Origin: Hippasteria phrygiana
Lineage: Eukaryota; Echinodermata; Asteroidea; Valvatida; Goniasteridae
Length of the DNA stretch: 64,000 bases
Direction of reading: 5' to 3'
Assembly (NCBI GenBank): GCA_037893225.1
Contig: JAZGUH010000155.1
Coordinates: 124,001 to 188,000 of the forward strand
Numbering within the stretch: the first letter of the stretch is position 1; the number at the start of each line of letters is the position of its first letter. The notes below the pieces were generated by a model. It worked only from the letters and a program-made list of their open reading frames with translations. It was not told the DNA's origin and did no database searches. Shown here one piece after another: positions 23,322-35,348 of the stretch. Both the position numbers and the translations under genes were made by a program.

Positions 23322-24150
23322 GACACTCTGCAGAAACAGTGGCCATAAACCGACTCCCAAGAAGCGTGCTAAACAGATAAGAAATGATTAATAACCACGC
23401 TCTGGGTGAGTCGATTGTACAGCCACACGACTGGCATACCAACCAGCGGAATTACATAGATACACAAAAACAGATTCTGCAGACCAGTCACCAATATACA
23501 ATTATTCAATAGGAGAGCACCACCAACAGGGTCGTTCATCCTCCAACTTCACCAATGTTTTATGGTGGTTGTTTTAGAAAAAACAAGGAAGAATGAGGAT
23601 CGGCTTTGTTGACGATGACTTTACAAACCCTTCCCTCCCCCCCCCCCCCCCCCCTTCCCCCAGATAAGTTCGGACTCGCTGCGGCTACTTCTTGGAATGA
23701 TCCATCAAAGAATCCACTGATTATTCTTCTAACGTAGCTAGCACATACCAGGACTGTCATCTTGCAGAAATAGTGGCTAAAACTGACTCCCTCGAAGCGT
23801 ATTCCACTTTAAAAAAAAACAAAAAGGAAAGAAATTGCACTTTGGGTGGGTCAGTTACACACCCACACGGCTGGCATACCCACCAACCTATTCGTATACA
23901 AACACATTTTCTGCAAGACCAGTCACTTACGTAAAAACCGATAATGAGACCTTGCTCAACAGAATCTTTCTTCCTCCAACCTTTCCCACAAATAGAAAAA
24001 GAATGGAAAGAGAGATTTTGTTGATGCCTTTAACAACCCCCACCCTCCCTAACCCCGAAATGAACTTTGACTCACTGCGGCTATTTCCTGAGATGATCAA
24101 AAAAATAAGATAAACTGATCACTCTTTGAATTTTGCCTGCACACACCGGT
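23322..24150. repeat. Two diverged direct copies, about 430-bp period
   Basis: The order ACTGAC/ACTGTC-ctGCAGAAA-AGTGGC-ACTCCC-GAAGCGT-GGGTG-GTCAGTT-ACACCCACACGGCTGGCATACC-TTCTGCA-GACCAGTCAC-CCTCCAAC-CTGCGGCTA is seen first from 23322 and again from 23750. Each copy has a C-rich tract (long in the first, 23636-23654). It is presumably the 3' non-coding part of the Penelope-like element. Confidence 0.7.
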
Positions 24151-24349
24151 TCTTTCTTTCTTGCTATTCTCAAAATTTTAAAAAAGCACTTCATCTTGTA
24201 AAGAGCAAAAAGTTCAACCAAAATTAACAATCGGTTAACCAAGGCCCTGAAACAAAAGTTCCATCACATTGACTCAAAATCGTAACACATAGTCTGCATG
24301 TATGATTACGCCCCCTCCCAATAAACACAACATTACCGCATCTTTGAAT

Positions 24350-24928
24350 GAGAGGTCGGGATGACCATGATACTCTAAAATAACCATTCCATTCACCAGT
24401 TGCCAGAGATATTACAGTTTTTACATTTTGCAAGATGACGGACAGCGGCCATCTTGGATTTAGAGGTCACGATGGTCCCGAAACTCTACAATAACAATTC
24501 CATTGGATTTGTAATGCCAGAATTAATGGAAAATGACACCTTATTCATCCTTCTAGCCTATCTGGTACCAGAGATATTACATTTTATAATTTTTAAGATG
24601 GCGGACAGCGGCCATCTTGGATTTAGAGGTCAAGATGATACCGTGGCTCTACAATAACCATTCCAGTGGATTTGTAATGCCATAATTTGTGGGAAATGAC
24701 ATCTCATTTGTCCTTTTAGCTCATCTGGTGCCAGAGATATTACATTTTGTGTTTTTCAAGATGGCGGAAAGCGGCCATTTTGAATATTGCGCTCTAGCCG
24801 ATTTTCCCATCATTTTCCAGAGGTACATAGGAGCTAATTTTCCTCTAAAATGCTTCCGGTTGCCAAATCCATCAAGAAAAAAAGGTAGGAACAAAATGGT
24901 CACGGATTCCAAGAAAATGACTCTACTA
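24350..24928. repeat. Right TIR arm of the 4.9-kb element
   Basis: It is the reverse complement of the left arm with one extra internal unit at about 24350-24530. Units share GCCAGAGATATTACA and AAGATGGCGGACAGCGGCC. Confidence 0.8.
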
Positions 24929-25141
24929 TGTACATGTACATCCCCCACCCACAAACAAATTCTTTCCTTTGCTCTAGTATCCTCAGTGGTAAAAAAAAAC
25001 ATTCCTTACAAAAATTACAAATTAATGAAAAAACAAATCTGTAAATTGAAACAATTGAAACGTGTCAAAATTCTTAACTTACATCATTGTACATGTATTT
25101 GTACATTGTACTTTCAGATTTAAAAAAAATACCAGTAGGGT

Positions 25142-26036
25142 TACATCGGGCTGTTGTCATTGCCAATTTTTCTGGTTGACATGTCGGCAAAATAGAACTC
25201 TAACGTTGACAAATTGTCAACAAAAGCAAGTCGGGTAAATAATTCACGCATTGACTACAGATAAATCTTTTCTGTATATTAGTAATAATATTACTGAAAC
25301 AAGGATGTGAAGTCCAATGTACCTCTCTTCTTTAGTGTAATACATGTAGGCCTAATTGTTGAATATAAAACTAAATTCCTGGTCATTTCGATGTTCATAG
25401 TTTAAGGTAGAGTAAATGTATTATTTAAAACAACAAACATTGTTCCTCTGCAAGCCCCAATCCCATTCTTGGCAATGTTTTAATTTGGAATTATCATGTG
25501 TCATGTACTAAGCCAGGGCCATGCGCAGTAATGACCAGAAAATCCCCAGACTATTATTAGAACAGCTCGCGCAAAAATCGGTTTGGATTCGCCATGTTGC
25601 ATTCACGGACGCTACAGATGGTAGCAATAACATTACGATCGGACATCGGGCATTTTCCGGACACGTATCATACATGTATTTGTCCGATCGACATACTGAC
25701 ATACGTTGTAAAGTCATTTGCTGTCCCAACAACCAGTTCTATTTTAGCTGGCAAAACCCGATCAACTATCAGTACAGTGTACATGTACATGTACATGTAC
25801 AATGTACATGTACATGTACAATGTACATGTAATGTACATAGCTCCAGCTCGATGTCCCAGACAAACTACATGTAGTCAAGACTTGCATGCCCACCCATGT
25901 ATCGTTATCATCAGGCAATAAAAAATGTAGTAGAAAAGGTGCATTTTTTTTTTCGACAATGAGTAATCTGTATTAACATGACGGAAAACTGCCAATGTGA
26001 CCAACATTGTCGACAAAAGGCCTGTCGACAACAGCC
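25142..26036. mobile_element. Candidate element with 10-bp flanking duplication
   Basis: CCAGTAGGGT occurs at 25132-25141 and 26037-26046. Just inside are GGGCTGTTGTC (left, six bases in) and GTCGACAACAGCC (right). Further inverted words (GACATTGT, GTTGACA-type) follow. The interior has no transposase. The six-base offset on the left makes the exact end uncertain. Confidence 0.5.
25775..25840. repeat. TGTACA/ACATGT palindromic simple repeat
   Basis: This is the densest TGTACATG block in the window, about 65 bases long. Smaller blocks occur throughout 1-35000. Confidence 0.95.
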
Positions 26037-26046
26037 CCAGTAGGGT

Positions 26047-26694
26047 ATCCAATTGCTAAAATCTACAGATGGCCTCAATCATGAGAAATGACGTTTACTA
26101 TGTACATGTACAATCAAAGATAAAAGTTATCAACAGTTGAAGAATATATTGTGTACACGGTATTTCTAGAAAAAATGTCGACAAGAAATGAATGCCAAAA
26201 TGGGCAAACTGACAGAATTCACTAATTCTTTTTTGAAATGGAATTGAGTTTTGGAATCAAACCCTGATAACTGTTGGTACTATAGAGTACCGAAGTCTGA
26301 CGTCAGTTGCCGCGGCAACTGGTTCCAAACACATGCAGTTTAGAATGTATTCTGGTTCCAAACATTGCATTGATTGACGTCATCACTTTGGTACTATACA
26401 TGTACACGTACATGTAGGTCTCTAAAGAGATTTTTTTTAAAGGAATTTTTTCACAAACTTCACCCAAATTTTCCAAACATATTTTACAGCACGGCCAAAC
26501 TGATTGAGAGGGAAGTCGGTACGTGTACATGTAGGTAATATTTGACAGGGCACATATTTATAAACATGAAGGGGAAACTGACTTTTGAACACTCGCTACT
26601 CACAGTATTCAGAATTTTTCATAAACCGAACATGGATCCTTTTGAAACAGAAAATTATTAGTGCTTTAATTTAAGCGAACTTGACAAAACTTAC
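26047..26694. other. Probable intron of the NHR gene
   Basis: No further exon (such as a RING or SOCS box) could be identified on the minus strand. TGTACATG blocks and GACGTCA words are present. Confidence 0.35.
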
Positions 26695-27172
26695 TAGGCT
26701 GAATGCATCGTATAGACACCGTCCACCCATAAAGGTCTAATATAACCCAGACGGGTCTGCTAACATCCACAGATCCCTCAGGCAACTGGTACTCATGTAG
26801 ATGCTCATTATTAATGAAGAACTGTACAACCCTCTCCCTTGTGTAGAAAAAGGAGAAGAGGTTTTCTGTCTTGGCCTTGCTCTCCGGAATTGACTTGGCC
26901 CACGTGCCGGGCAGTTCAGTCAGGTTGGGCAAGAGATACTGGGGTAAGGCACTGGGATCCAAGCTGTCTGGATTACGATTGGTCAGTCCAGCTCGCAAGG
27001 CACCATTCCAGCAGGTCTCGTACTTGCAGAATTCAAACGACACCCTCCGTCCGGGATCCAGGGGCCCGTCACCAAGCACAATCGCATGGCTGAAATCGTT
27101 GACGCGTGTGGCTGTGGTGCCATCCTCAGAGAGCTGAATGTTAGAACCATGGCAACGGGGATGAAAGTGCAT
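26695..27172 (-). CDS. Neuralized-like NHR-domain exon (partial gene)
   Basis: The minus-strand frame starts at an ATG (27172) and runs 159 codons to a consensus donor (CCTA|GTAAGT, exon end 26695). It encodes one nearly complete NHR/NEUZ domain: FHPRCHGSNIQL at the start, NGALRAGLTNRNPDSL in the middle, LPGTWAKSIPE, then an LWAL-like VWVILDLYG and VSIRCIQP at the end. NHR domains bind protein partners such as Delta in Neuralized E3 ligases. The PDxLP.YxxPxL and TWAK features resemble NEURL1/NEURL3 more than NEURL4. A RING or SOCS box would be expected in the next exon, lower in coordinate, but I did not find one. The frame is open 13 codons upstream of the ATG, and CCACCAG just before could be an acceptor, so a 5' exon is possible. 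Confidence 0.75.
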
Positions 27173-28894
27173 CTTCGCTCGCTGGTGGTACGTAAAAGTG
27201 TACCCTTCTTGGCTTTTAACTCACACGGGCAAGCGATCTTTTAGACGCGAGGATGATAGCAGCAATCATCACATGTTGCCAAATCGTTGTTTCATTTCAT
27301 GAGGATTCCATTGAAACATTCAGTGTTGAAATTGGGCAAATCGTCATCTGATGATAAAAGGAAACAGAAATTTATGAGATTTTAGTTTCTAAATTGATAA
27401 AGTACATGTACTGGAAATTGTCTTCAAAATGAAAGTCTGGTCCAAAGAAAATTTACAATATTTGTTCTTGCTGATACTGTGCTGTATACTACAGCTACAT
27501 GTACATGTACAAAAATGTATGTACCATATTATTTTAGTTTTTGAGAAATCAAGACGCATTTTTGAGCCTGTTAAAAAAAATGTGATTTTCTAAAACAAAA
27601 CTTATAATTGATTTGCTTCATCATTTGGCTTTTGGGTCTTTCCACACTAACAGTTTAAAAAGTGTGACTTAGCCGTGGACTTTTTATTACGCGGCCTCGC
27701 GGAAACTTGCCACGACATTCCTTCGAGTAATTCTACCTTGCGTTTCTATTTGGACTTTTTTTTACCACGACAAAAACGTTTATTCGCCTTCAAATCTGGA
27801 AGAATGTCACACGTGTGCACAATCACCTTTGACCTAAACGGGATAGACGTGGCGACCTAGCATAATTGTTCGCGAGCTACATTTTGTTTTTGTAAATTGC
27901 ATTGTATAGTCAGCTACCATACATGCACATGTGTATACCAACGTGCTCGCGAAAAGATCTAGTCTAGTGTAGAAAATATGGCATCGTCTTCAAATGTCGT
28001 ATATCGCCAAATTCCAAGACCTCGAAAAAAGAAAAAAAAGCCGACCCTACTGGTGGTACATGTACATGTAGTTCCAAGAGAAAGGACTAGGGCCATGCAA
28101 AAATTGTTGGGCTGATCGCGATTTGGGGGTCTCGTGAACACCAGGGGGGGTCTCTCTTTGATGTATGCACATACGTACATGTACGTGGCCGATCGTCGGT
28201 CAGTTTGCTCTGCTTGCAAACTAGCGCAATTGCACTGTACATGTACATGTACATGTAATCACAGGTAAACACAAGGATACAGGGATCCAAGCGATAAGTC
28301 AAACAAAAACATTGTTTGGTTGTCCTCGACCGCCTGCCCCTACACATGTATTTTTTTAAAAATTTATGCCAAAACTCGAATTGATTTCGTTGGTTGATTC
28401 GTTCCAAGAATCTCGTTTCCATCTCTATTTTGTCATTTGAACTGCACAAACACGACCCATACAAACATGTACCTTTTACTCCAGTGTTTGAAAGTTCATA
28501 TTCTAGTACATCAGTGTGTGACTTCGCACCATAAATATCTCGATGGAAATACACGCGGTACAGCGCACGCGGCTAAAAGGTTATGAAAATCGCATTTTGA
28601 GAAATAAACTTATGAAAAAATAAAATCTCAATATTTTTCTAATTATGTTCTTGAATCACTCTATATATCAATATTTAATTTGTTTTGCTGTATACAATTG
28701 CACAAACAATTAAATTCAAACAAAAAAATGCATATAAACTGAACGTGTATGATCAGTGGTATATGCATAGAGCCAAGATGGCGTCTTACACGCTCAGCAT
28801 TAATTGCAAACTGGGTGTAAAAGCCTTGTTTGATTGTCTTGTTTGTTTACAGTGTTCCACATGACATCAAAACTTTGTGAGGTTTTTGGGTCGA
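27173..28894. other. Intergenic region
   Basis: No gene recognised. TGTACATG blocks lie at 27495-27510, 28055-28072 and 28236-28258. An ATGGCGTC at about 28780 and an acceptor-like TTTGTTTACAG at 28843-28853 precede the possible exon at 28895. Confidence 0.35.
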
Positions 28895-29081
28895 ATGTTG
28901 AGCCAGCTCAAATACAGCCGAAACACACAAAGGTCGCGTCCACCAAAAAGTGGTCCACAGAGTGACATTGAGCCCCAGGAGACAGTGTCAGCACTGGCAG
29001 ACTTGGGGCTACGGTATGTGTTGTTCGGAGTGAAGGACCCGACGGCCATCGCTGAAGAGGCAGCCGTATTACGTATACATG
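28895..29081 (+). CDS. Possible coding exon, unidentified
   Basis: From the ATG at 28895 the frame reads MLSQLKYSRNTQRSRPPKSG and then a region with protein-like composition, ETVSALADLGLRYVLFGVKD and AIAEEAAVLR, up to a GTATAC donor-like site near 29080. Codon use and the amphipathic ending look like real protein rather than noise, and an acceptor-like site lies 40 bases upstream. I do not recognise the family. It could be the first coding exon of a gene running to the right, but I found no second exon. Confidence 0.3.
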
Positions 29082-29095
29082 TATTCAACTGTTAA

Positions 29096-30558
29096 TAGGC
29101 CTAACAACATTTGTGTGTTTGTTTTACTTTGTGTATGGTTTGAAGTTGGACTTCCGGGGAATGTAAAAAAAACAAAATCCGCCCACCCACCCCCCAATGG
29201 CCTAATCGCTGTGTAGTTGACGCAATACAGGAAGTCGCATTGTTTACACAATTCGCATTGTTTACACAGTTTACATAGTTCTACAGGGAGGGGCTGTTTC
29301 CATTGGACTTTTTATCGTCCCTGATAACTTTCAGAGGCCGCATGGATATCTTCCGCGACCACTTTCGGTCTGATTGTTTTACATTAAGGTCGCAGTAAGT
29401 CAAAAGGGTTGTTAGTTTACCGCGCGTCTCCATTGGACTTAATTTTGTCATTCTAAAGAAAAGTCGTGGTATTGACAAAAATAAGTTCCTTGGAAACACG
29501 GCTATTTAGAGGGAACTAAGGACAGGAGTCGATACATGAAGTAATTTGCCATGTTTTCCCTCTTTCTACGTGTACATCCAATATCCTTTTCAGAACACTG
29601 CCCACCAAAAAGTTTGATAAATATCTTAGGTTTCAAGTAATTTCAGAAGATTACCTTCAAATTTAATGTTCATAACATGGACAGACGTTTCATTGTAAAG
29701 GGTAATTTGGAAGTACATGTAGCAATAAAATGCATACATTATCCCCAATTTTATTCCTTACAAAGGTAAATGTATACATTATGTACATCCATTGAAGGAT
29801 TGCCACTGGTAAGGATTGCCACTGGCCAATCTTGGGTTAAACATCTAGCTATTTTTGAAACTACAGACTTCACATTCATAACAGGCACGGACATCTGTCA
29901 CAGAATTTCTGTCCATGTTATGAACATTGTTTAATTTGCATCCTAATTTCATAAATAAAAAATAGGTTGCTTTAAATAGTTTGAGTGATAAAAATTCTAC
30001 ATTGAACGAGTAATATGAAAAGGTCTGTATTAATTATATTTATAACAAGAATATAACGGTATTATACAAATGTTTTTTGTCCAAGTTATGAACGTTATCG
30101 TTGATTTCATCTTAAAGATTTCCTACATATCCAGCAAATCAGCCTTTTATTTTTCAGTGCATTCAGGATGATACAGGAATGTCTAGGAAACAAAAATTTG
30201 TAAAAAAAAACCTGATTTGAATTCCACCTCCCATGTCTCACCCCAAAGTTATCAGTTGTAACCATTAGTGTGGACAGACCCTTTTCTGAAATCCGTTTTA
30301 GGAATTGATTAAAAAGTAAACTTTAAAATAATTTATTAGATTTGTTTTACTTGGGCTCTTATTATTCTTTCTTTCTTTTTCTTTTTTTGACGGGGGGGCC
30401 GGGGGGTAAAGTGGGGATCCATTTTTCTTATTTAAAACAACGGATGATTCAATCTCTGTTTTGAATATGTGTGGCCCGTTAGAGCTAGTGGCTTTGAAAA
30501 GATCCGTTTGTGTTGTTCTTTAGTCACGCCATATTTATGAGAGATCCAAACTTCCACA
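29096..30558. other. Non-coding region with GTTCATAAC/GTCCATGTTATG words
   Basis: No gene. It has inverted copies of GTTCATAACATGGACAGACG-like words at about 29668, 29877-29935 (a palindromic pair) and 30079-30094. Homopyrimidine tract and G-rich tract at 30363-30412. Confidence 0.45.
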
Positions 30559-30562
30559 TTAA

Positions 30563-30818
30563 CCCTAACTCCTTCGGTAACTTTACTAGAAAGTATCCTG
30601 AATCCGCCAAAATCCACCTATTTTGTCTTGCACAAAAAGTTGGTTTTGGTGACTGCTCAATATGGAGGTATCCTGAATCCATCAAAATCCTGCAGTAGCG
30701 CTAGGCTTACAATCCTCAATCCATCAAAATCCCCCAGGTTTTAATATGGAGGTATCCTGAATCCGCCGAAATCCTCCAAAACAGGAAGAGGATTTTGATG
30801 GATTGATGTACGTTAGGG
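30563..30818. mobile_element. TTAA-flanked MITE with CCCTAAC ends (copy 2, 256 bp)
   Basis: TTAA at 30559-30562 and 30819-30822 flank CCCTAACT...CGTTAGGG. The interior has four copies of TATCCTGAATCC.CCAAAATCC, the same repeat type as the copy at 7646. The right end has an inverted GAGGATTTTGATGGATTG. Confidence 0.8.
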
Positions 30819-30822
30819 TTAA

Positions 30823-31060
30823 TCAACCAATCACCTCTCGTAATTATTGTGGTGGCGTGGCATCTATTCAGTAATATTCGATTGGGAGTTGGAAGTTCAG
30901 CGAGATCATAGTAAATACATGCGTAAGTACTATTCACAAATTTGACAAAACAACTTTTCTAGCAAGGTCTAAAAAGGAAGTAGGCCCTACAAATATCAAA
31001 GCACATCAATAAGTTACCGCCCAGGCCATTTCAGACCATTGACAGTACGACTTGACTTTT
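30823..31060. other. Spacer
   Basis: No gene or repeat recognised. Confidence 0.3.
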
Positions 31061-31547
31061 TAGCGTCAACAAGCATCAACAAAGCGTCAACAAATTAAAT
31101 ACGAAAGTTTAGGCATAAACAATTATTTCACAATGTCATTTATTTCCAAACAGTCTTATTAAGTATATTAAAATAGCTCAAAACCTTGTCAATGTGTGAA
31201 ATAATATGCGAAAACATAACTCGCGAAGGTACCATTTCATGCAGCCTCACTGGCTGCCATCTTGTTTGTGCTGGACCACTCCATTCTTTTTAAGGGGAAT
31301 TGCAAAAGTATGAGGGGATTGCAAAATTTTGTTGTTTCCTAGATGAAATTCCTTCATTTTCTTAGAAAACAAGTTCCCTGAGAGTCATAGAAATTGTGTG
31401 ACATGTACATTGTACATTGTACATCATTGTACATGTAGATTTGAAAGTTGTAAAATACACCTATAATTTGTTCACCTTTGTTGACGCTAATTGTCTTTGT
31501 TGACACTTGTTGACGCTAATTGTCTTTGTTGACACTTGTTGACGCTA
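31061..31547. mobile_element. Foldback element with AGCGTCAACAA ends (copy 1)
   Basis: The left end has three direct copies of AGCGTCAACAA and the right end several TTGTTGACGCT copies, with TTAGCATGACCG just outside. A second copy lies at 36361-36858. It has no coding content. Confidence 0.75.
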
Positions 31548-32799
31548 ATTAGCATGACCGCGCGAAGGAACATGTATGTAGCTGTCAGTCAATTTTTTTT
31601 TTTTTTAACATGACAAAGTCCTACATGTACATCAAATTAAAGCTCTCGATCAGAGAAATACAATAGTGAAAACAGAACTGAAATCGAAGTTTCCGTTTGG
31701 TTGTTACGGCTTCTTAAAGACACGCAAAGCCTGGACCTCTTCTGTCAAGTTCTGTCGATGCAAGGAGCAATTTCTTGAAACTTGATTTACATTCATTTAA
31801 TTTTCATTTCTTGTCTCAAATTTAGTCAAATTATATATCCAACTGAAGTGCTTGATGAGAGCAATCAATGATGAAAACAAAAAATAAATAGATGCCTCCA
31901 ATCAGAAGTTCTATTTTGAGATACATGTATATGCCACGTGCCATCACCAACTGACCGAGGTCAAATTTCATGGAGCTGTTAAGCACAAAAATTTGCTTCA
32001 CATAAAAAAATCTTCCCTGGTAAAAATAGGATTAACAACCGAAATTTTATGTGATGTACATTGATTGTGATTGGTACTTTGCTCTTGCTTGCTTAGCATG
32101 AAAATCATGTGAAGTTTGGGCAGGTAATCTGTTTTTACTAAGCAAGACTTTTTGGTGCTCAGCAAATTTTTATGCTTTAAACAGGTTCATAAAATTGGAT
32201 CCAAGTTATATTTTCGTCATGGAGCATCTATGAAAAACAGATTTTAGCTAAAAAATTTCACTTTTTAAACAGAAAATAAGTCAATAAATCCATTTATGAG
32301 CGTATAAAAAGAATCCCCTGGGGTCTTACATGTACCTTCTGAAAAATGCTTCAAACCCAAGAAAAAGTATTATTTTTTATCAAGTTACAAAAACAACTTC
32401 TGTATGGCTATAGGCCTAGTCCATCGATTTGGATCATTTAAAAGGCCTCCCACACCAAGAACAGCTCCTTAACGTGACATCTGACTTTTTAAAACCGAGT
32501 TTAGAGGTCAAATTCAACGGAAATACATAATTTTTTCATTACACTCTCAACCCCAGAATTTGGGGTCATTTCAACAAAAATGGCGATCGCGAGGTGCAAA
32601 ACGGAAAATCATTGCTTTGAAAAACTTATCAAGAAAATCTAACAGAAACATAATTTTGATATTTAACGTAAGTTTGGAAAGTTTGGGAGCGAGAAAGTGA
32701 AAGGTAAGTGTTTAGTAGCTTTTTAAATTTTGAAAATTTTACACATTGTCAGAATAGGAAATGTGATTATCGTGAACCCTCTGACATTGCTAATGTATG
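31548..32799. other. Non-coding region
   Basis: AT-rich; no gene recognised. Short GC-richer patch AATGGCGATCGCGAGG near 32578. Confidence 0.4.
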
Positions 32800-34365
32800 A
32801 GTTGTCTTGACTGAAAGTACGACTTGGCTAAGGTACGAGTTGGCTATGGTACAAGTTGGTACGATGATGTCAAGTTGAAGACGAGTTGGCCAAGGACAAG
32901 GTACAACAAGTTGTCCAAGGTACATGTACGAGTTGACCTGTTACCGAACAGGGTATCAGGTACTAAAATCTTCATGCTCAGATGTTTGGCGATTGTGTAG
33001 TGTAGGGCCCTGTTCCCTACATGTATATATGGGGGGAAAAAACATTATTGGAATTGCCAAACTAGTTAGCATCATTACAAACCAACAGGTACAAGGCGTA
33101 GATAAAAGGGCAGGGTTTTAGTTTTTTAGGAAAACTTTGGGGTGAAGCGACAATTAAGATGACAAAACGCAACGTGAAAATAACGATGGCGATCACTGCG
33201 ATGCACACGCAAAACCGCGTTGATTCGCATGGCAACTGCCGTAAAGCGCGTAAGAAAATTGCATTTTCTACTGCAAATCTGTTCAAAATTACAAAAAGGA
33301 TGTCAGTAAAATTAAGAGAAGAATGCTTCGAAAAAACCATTTTGGAATGATAACAAATATCCTTGACTAACGTTAGAACTGGATCAAAACTAAAAGAGGG
33401 GCCCTACACTACACAATCGCCGTAAACAAACATGTTGATTCAAAATGACGACCAGAAGAGTTCCAGGAGTAGGCCTACATGTATCTTTAGCTTGAAAATT
33501 CCAGCTCTAGACTCATGACATCCAACGGCTGTTTGCCGTTTGCTGAAATACTGACAGTGATCAGCAAACAGCCTTTGTATCGAGCCCCGAGGCGCACACA
33601 GGGCCGCTGGCCGATAATCGATCGGAAAACATCGTTCATGTTCAAAAATCTGCTCCATTACTTTGTACACAGCTGGTTTGTGCATGCACCGAAGTTGCAC
33701 GAAAAATTCAGGTTTAACTTCGGGTTTAACTTGAGCATATTCTCATTTTGAGGGGATCACAAGCTGCATGAATTACTACATACTCTGCCGGTAAGGTGAG
33801 TGTTTGGTTGATATATTCAGGGAAACGGAAGATATCGGATCATATCGGCAAAAAAAACAACACACCGGTGAAAACCCAATACGAGTGTTTAAAGCTCTAA
33901 ACGGCAAATCTCCCATGTCATGAGCCTAGAACTGAAATTTTCAAGCTTGCCTATCATCATGATCATGAGTATGGTGTCTTAGTTTGGGAGAGCATTTATA
34001 ACCATAACTCCGTAACTGAACCACCTATGGCAATTTTGCACCATTTCATTTCTCCCATCAACAGCTTTAATTTGATTCAACAATATTGAAAAAAACATTT
34101 AAAATCATGTAACATCATTGATATCGAACGTTACTTCCTATTCTAGAAACTAGAAAAGTAGAAGTAGAAGGCACCCCCGTGGTGCCTTCTACGGTAACCT
34201 GGTAACAGGTCAACTCGTACCTTGGACAACTCGTACCTTGGCCAACTCGTACCTTCAACTCGACAACATCAGACCAACTTGTACCTTTGCCAAATCGTAC
34301 CTTCGCCAACTCGTACCTCCAGTTAGGACAACTCGTACCTTCACGCGGAGTCAAGTCGTACCGTC
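32800..34365. mobile_element. 1.57-kb element with arms of CAACTCGTACCTTGG repeats
   Basis: The left arm (32800-32952) carries GGTACGAGTTGGC-type repeats, and the right arm (34185-34365) the reverse complement CAACTCGTACCTTGG repeated about eight times. Both arms end inward at GACCTGTTACC / GGTAACAGGTC. Inside is another inverted pair: GGCGATTGTGTAGTGTAGGGCCC at 32986 against its complement at about 33398-33422. Open frames between do not look like proteins. Confidence 0.7.
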
Positions 34366-34936
34366 AATGTTTTGAAATACTCCGGGCCGTAACTGATTGA
34401 TGTGCTTTGATAGGCCTATTTTTCGGTTATTTTAGACGTTGCTAGAAAAGGAATGTAAAGTGAAATGCAGGCCTCGACCTTAAGCGTTTTTTCAACTAGT
34501 CCACCGGGCAAGTTAACTGGGTTTTTTACTAGCCTGCAGAAATGTTGACTAGCCCACATTTAATGGACACATATCTCATTAACCATAACTCCCTACGGTG
34601 TCGGAAATATCGTATTAAAATGGAGGACAGTACAGTTAGAAGTGATTTTCAAACTATAAAATAGAAAAGAAATTACTGAATGATAAGGTTGTTTTTTTCC
34701 ACCTCCTCCGGTCATTTTCATTTCGCGGCACACACGTCAAAACATCGTATTTCCATCATACATGTAGCTAAGCCAGCCAAAGTCCCGTTCCCAGTCTTGT
34801 CTGTAGACACGTCTTTTATTTGTTGCTGTAGTTTGCATCGTATTCTCTTTTGCTTCCTTTTTTGGACGGATTGGATACATTTAGTTATCGCCACATGACG
34901 GAAAACTAAAATGTTAAGACCCAAGTGAATAAAATT
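34366..34936. other. Non-coding region
   Basis: No gene or repeat recognised with confidence. Confidence 0.35.
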
Positions 34937-34963
34937 TAATTATTCAAAGTGAACAAAGAAACT

Positions 34964-35035
34964 GGCACGAGCGGGATTCGAACCTGCGACCTCCGGGTTA
35001 CCGTACCGGCGCTCTACCAACTGAGCTATCTTGCC
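34964..35035 (-). tRNA. tRNA-derived (Thr-GGT-like) sequence, copy 1; probably SINE head or pseudogene
   Basis: The minus strand reads a cloverleaf-like 72-mer: GGCAAGA acceptor, TAGCTCAGTTGGTAGAGC D arm (perfect A box), GGTTCGAATCC (perfect B box) and TCGTGCC 3' acceptor. The anticodon loop would be ACGGTAA (GGT, Thr), with C instead of U at position 33, and the acceptor and T stems each have a mismatch. A working tRNA is unlikely; a Pol III-transcribed retroposon head is likely. Confidence 0.6.
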
Positions 35036-35276
35036 CTATGTTGGCGGTCTCCCAAATTGTCAGTATCTTTGTTTGAGTGGGCGCTAGTCAGAAGTCATAA
35101 ACCCAGAATGCCGTGTAGCCAGGGATCACACCCAATTTTACGATACAACCTGGGAAACGACATTGTGGAGATCACTCAATGAGGATACGACTTTTTAACT
35201 TATAATTCGTCACACAATCCACAAGGGAAACTGACTAGGTAAATTTGAATACTTTTTCAAAGTGAACAAAGAAACT

Positions 35277-35348
35277 GGCAGGAGCGGGATTCAAACCTGC
35301 GACCTCCGGGTTACCGTACCGGCGCTCTACCAACTGAGCTATCTTGCC
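35277..35348 (-). tRNA. tRNA-derived sequence, copy 2
   Basis: It is the same as copy 1 but with GGATTCAAACC in place of GGATTCGAACC, which damages the B box and T loop. Confidence 0.55.

Larger units (their letters stand above)
20039..24928. mobile_element. Long-TIR element enclosing a Penelope-like retroelement
   Basis: Left arm 20039-20440 and right arm about 24350-24928 are reverse complements, beginning TAGTAGAGTCAT. Each arm is itself built from units containing GGCGGACAGCGGCCATCTTG and CCAGAGATATTACA; the right arm has one unit more than the left. No DNA transposase is found between the arms; the interior is occupied by a Penelope-like element. The simplest reading is a foldback or Mutator-like element later invaded by a retroelement. 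Confidence 0.7.

Noticed and set aside
25521..25832. Forward frames of about 100 codons
   Set aside because: The second half is translated TGTACATG repeat (VHVHVQCTC), and the first half has no recognisable motif.
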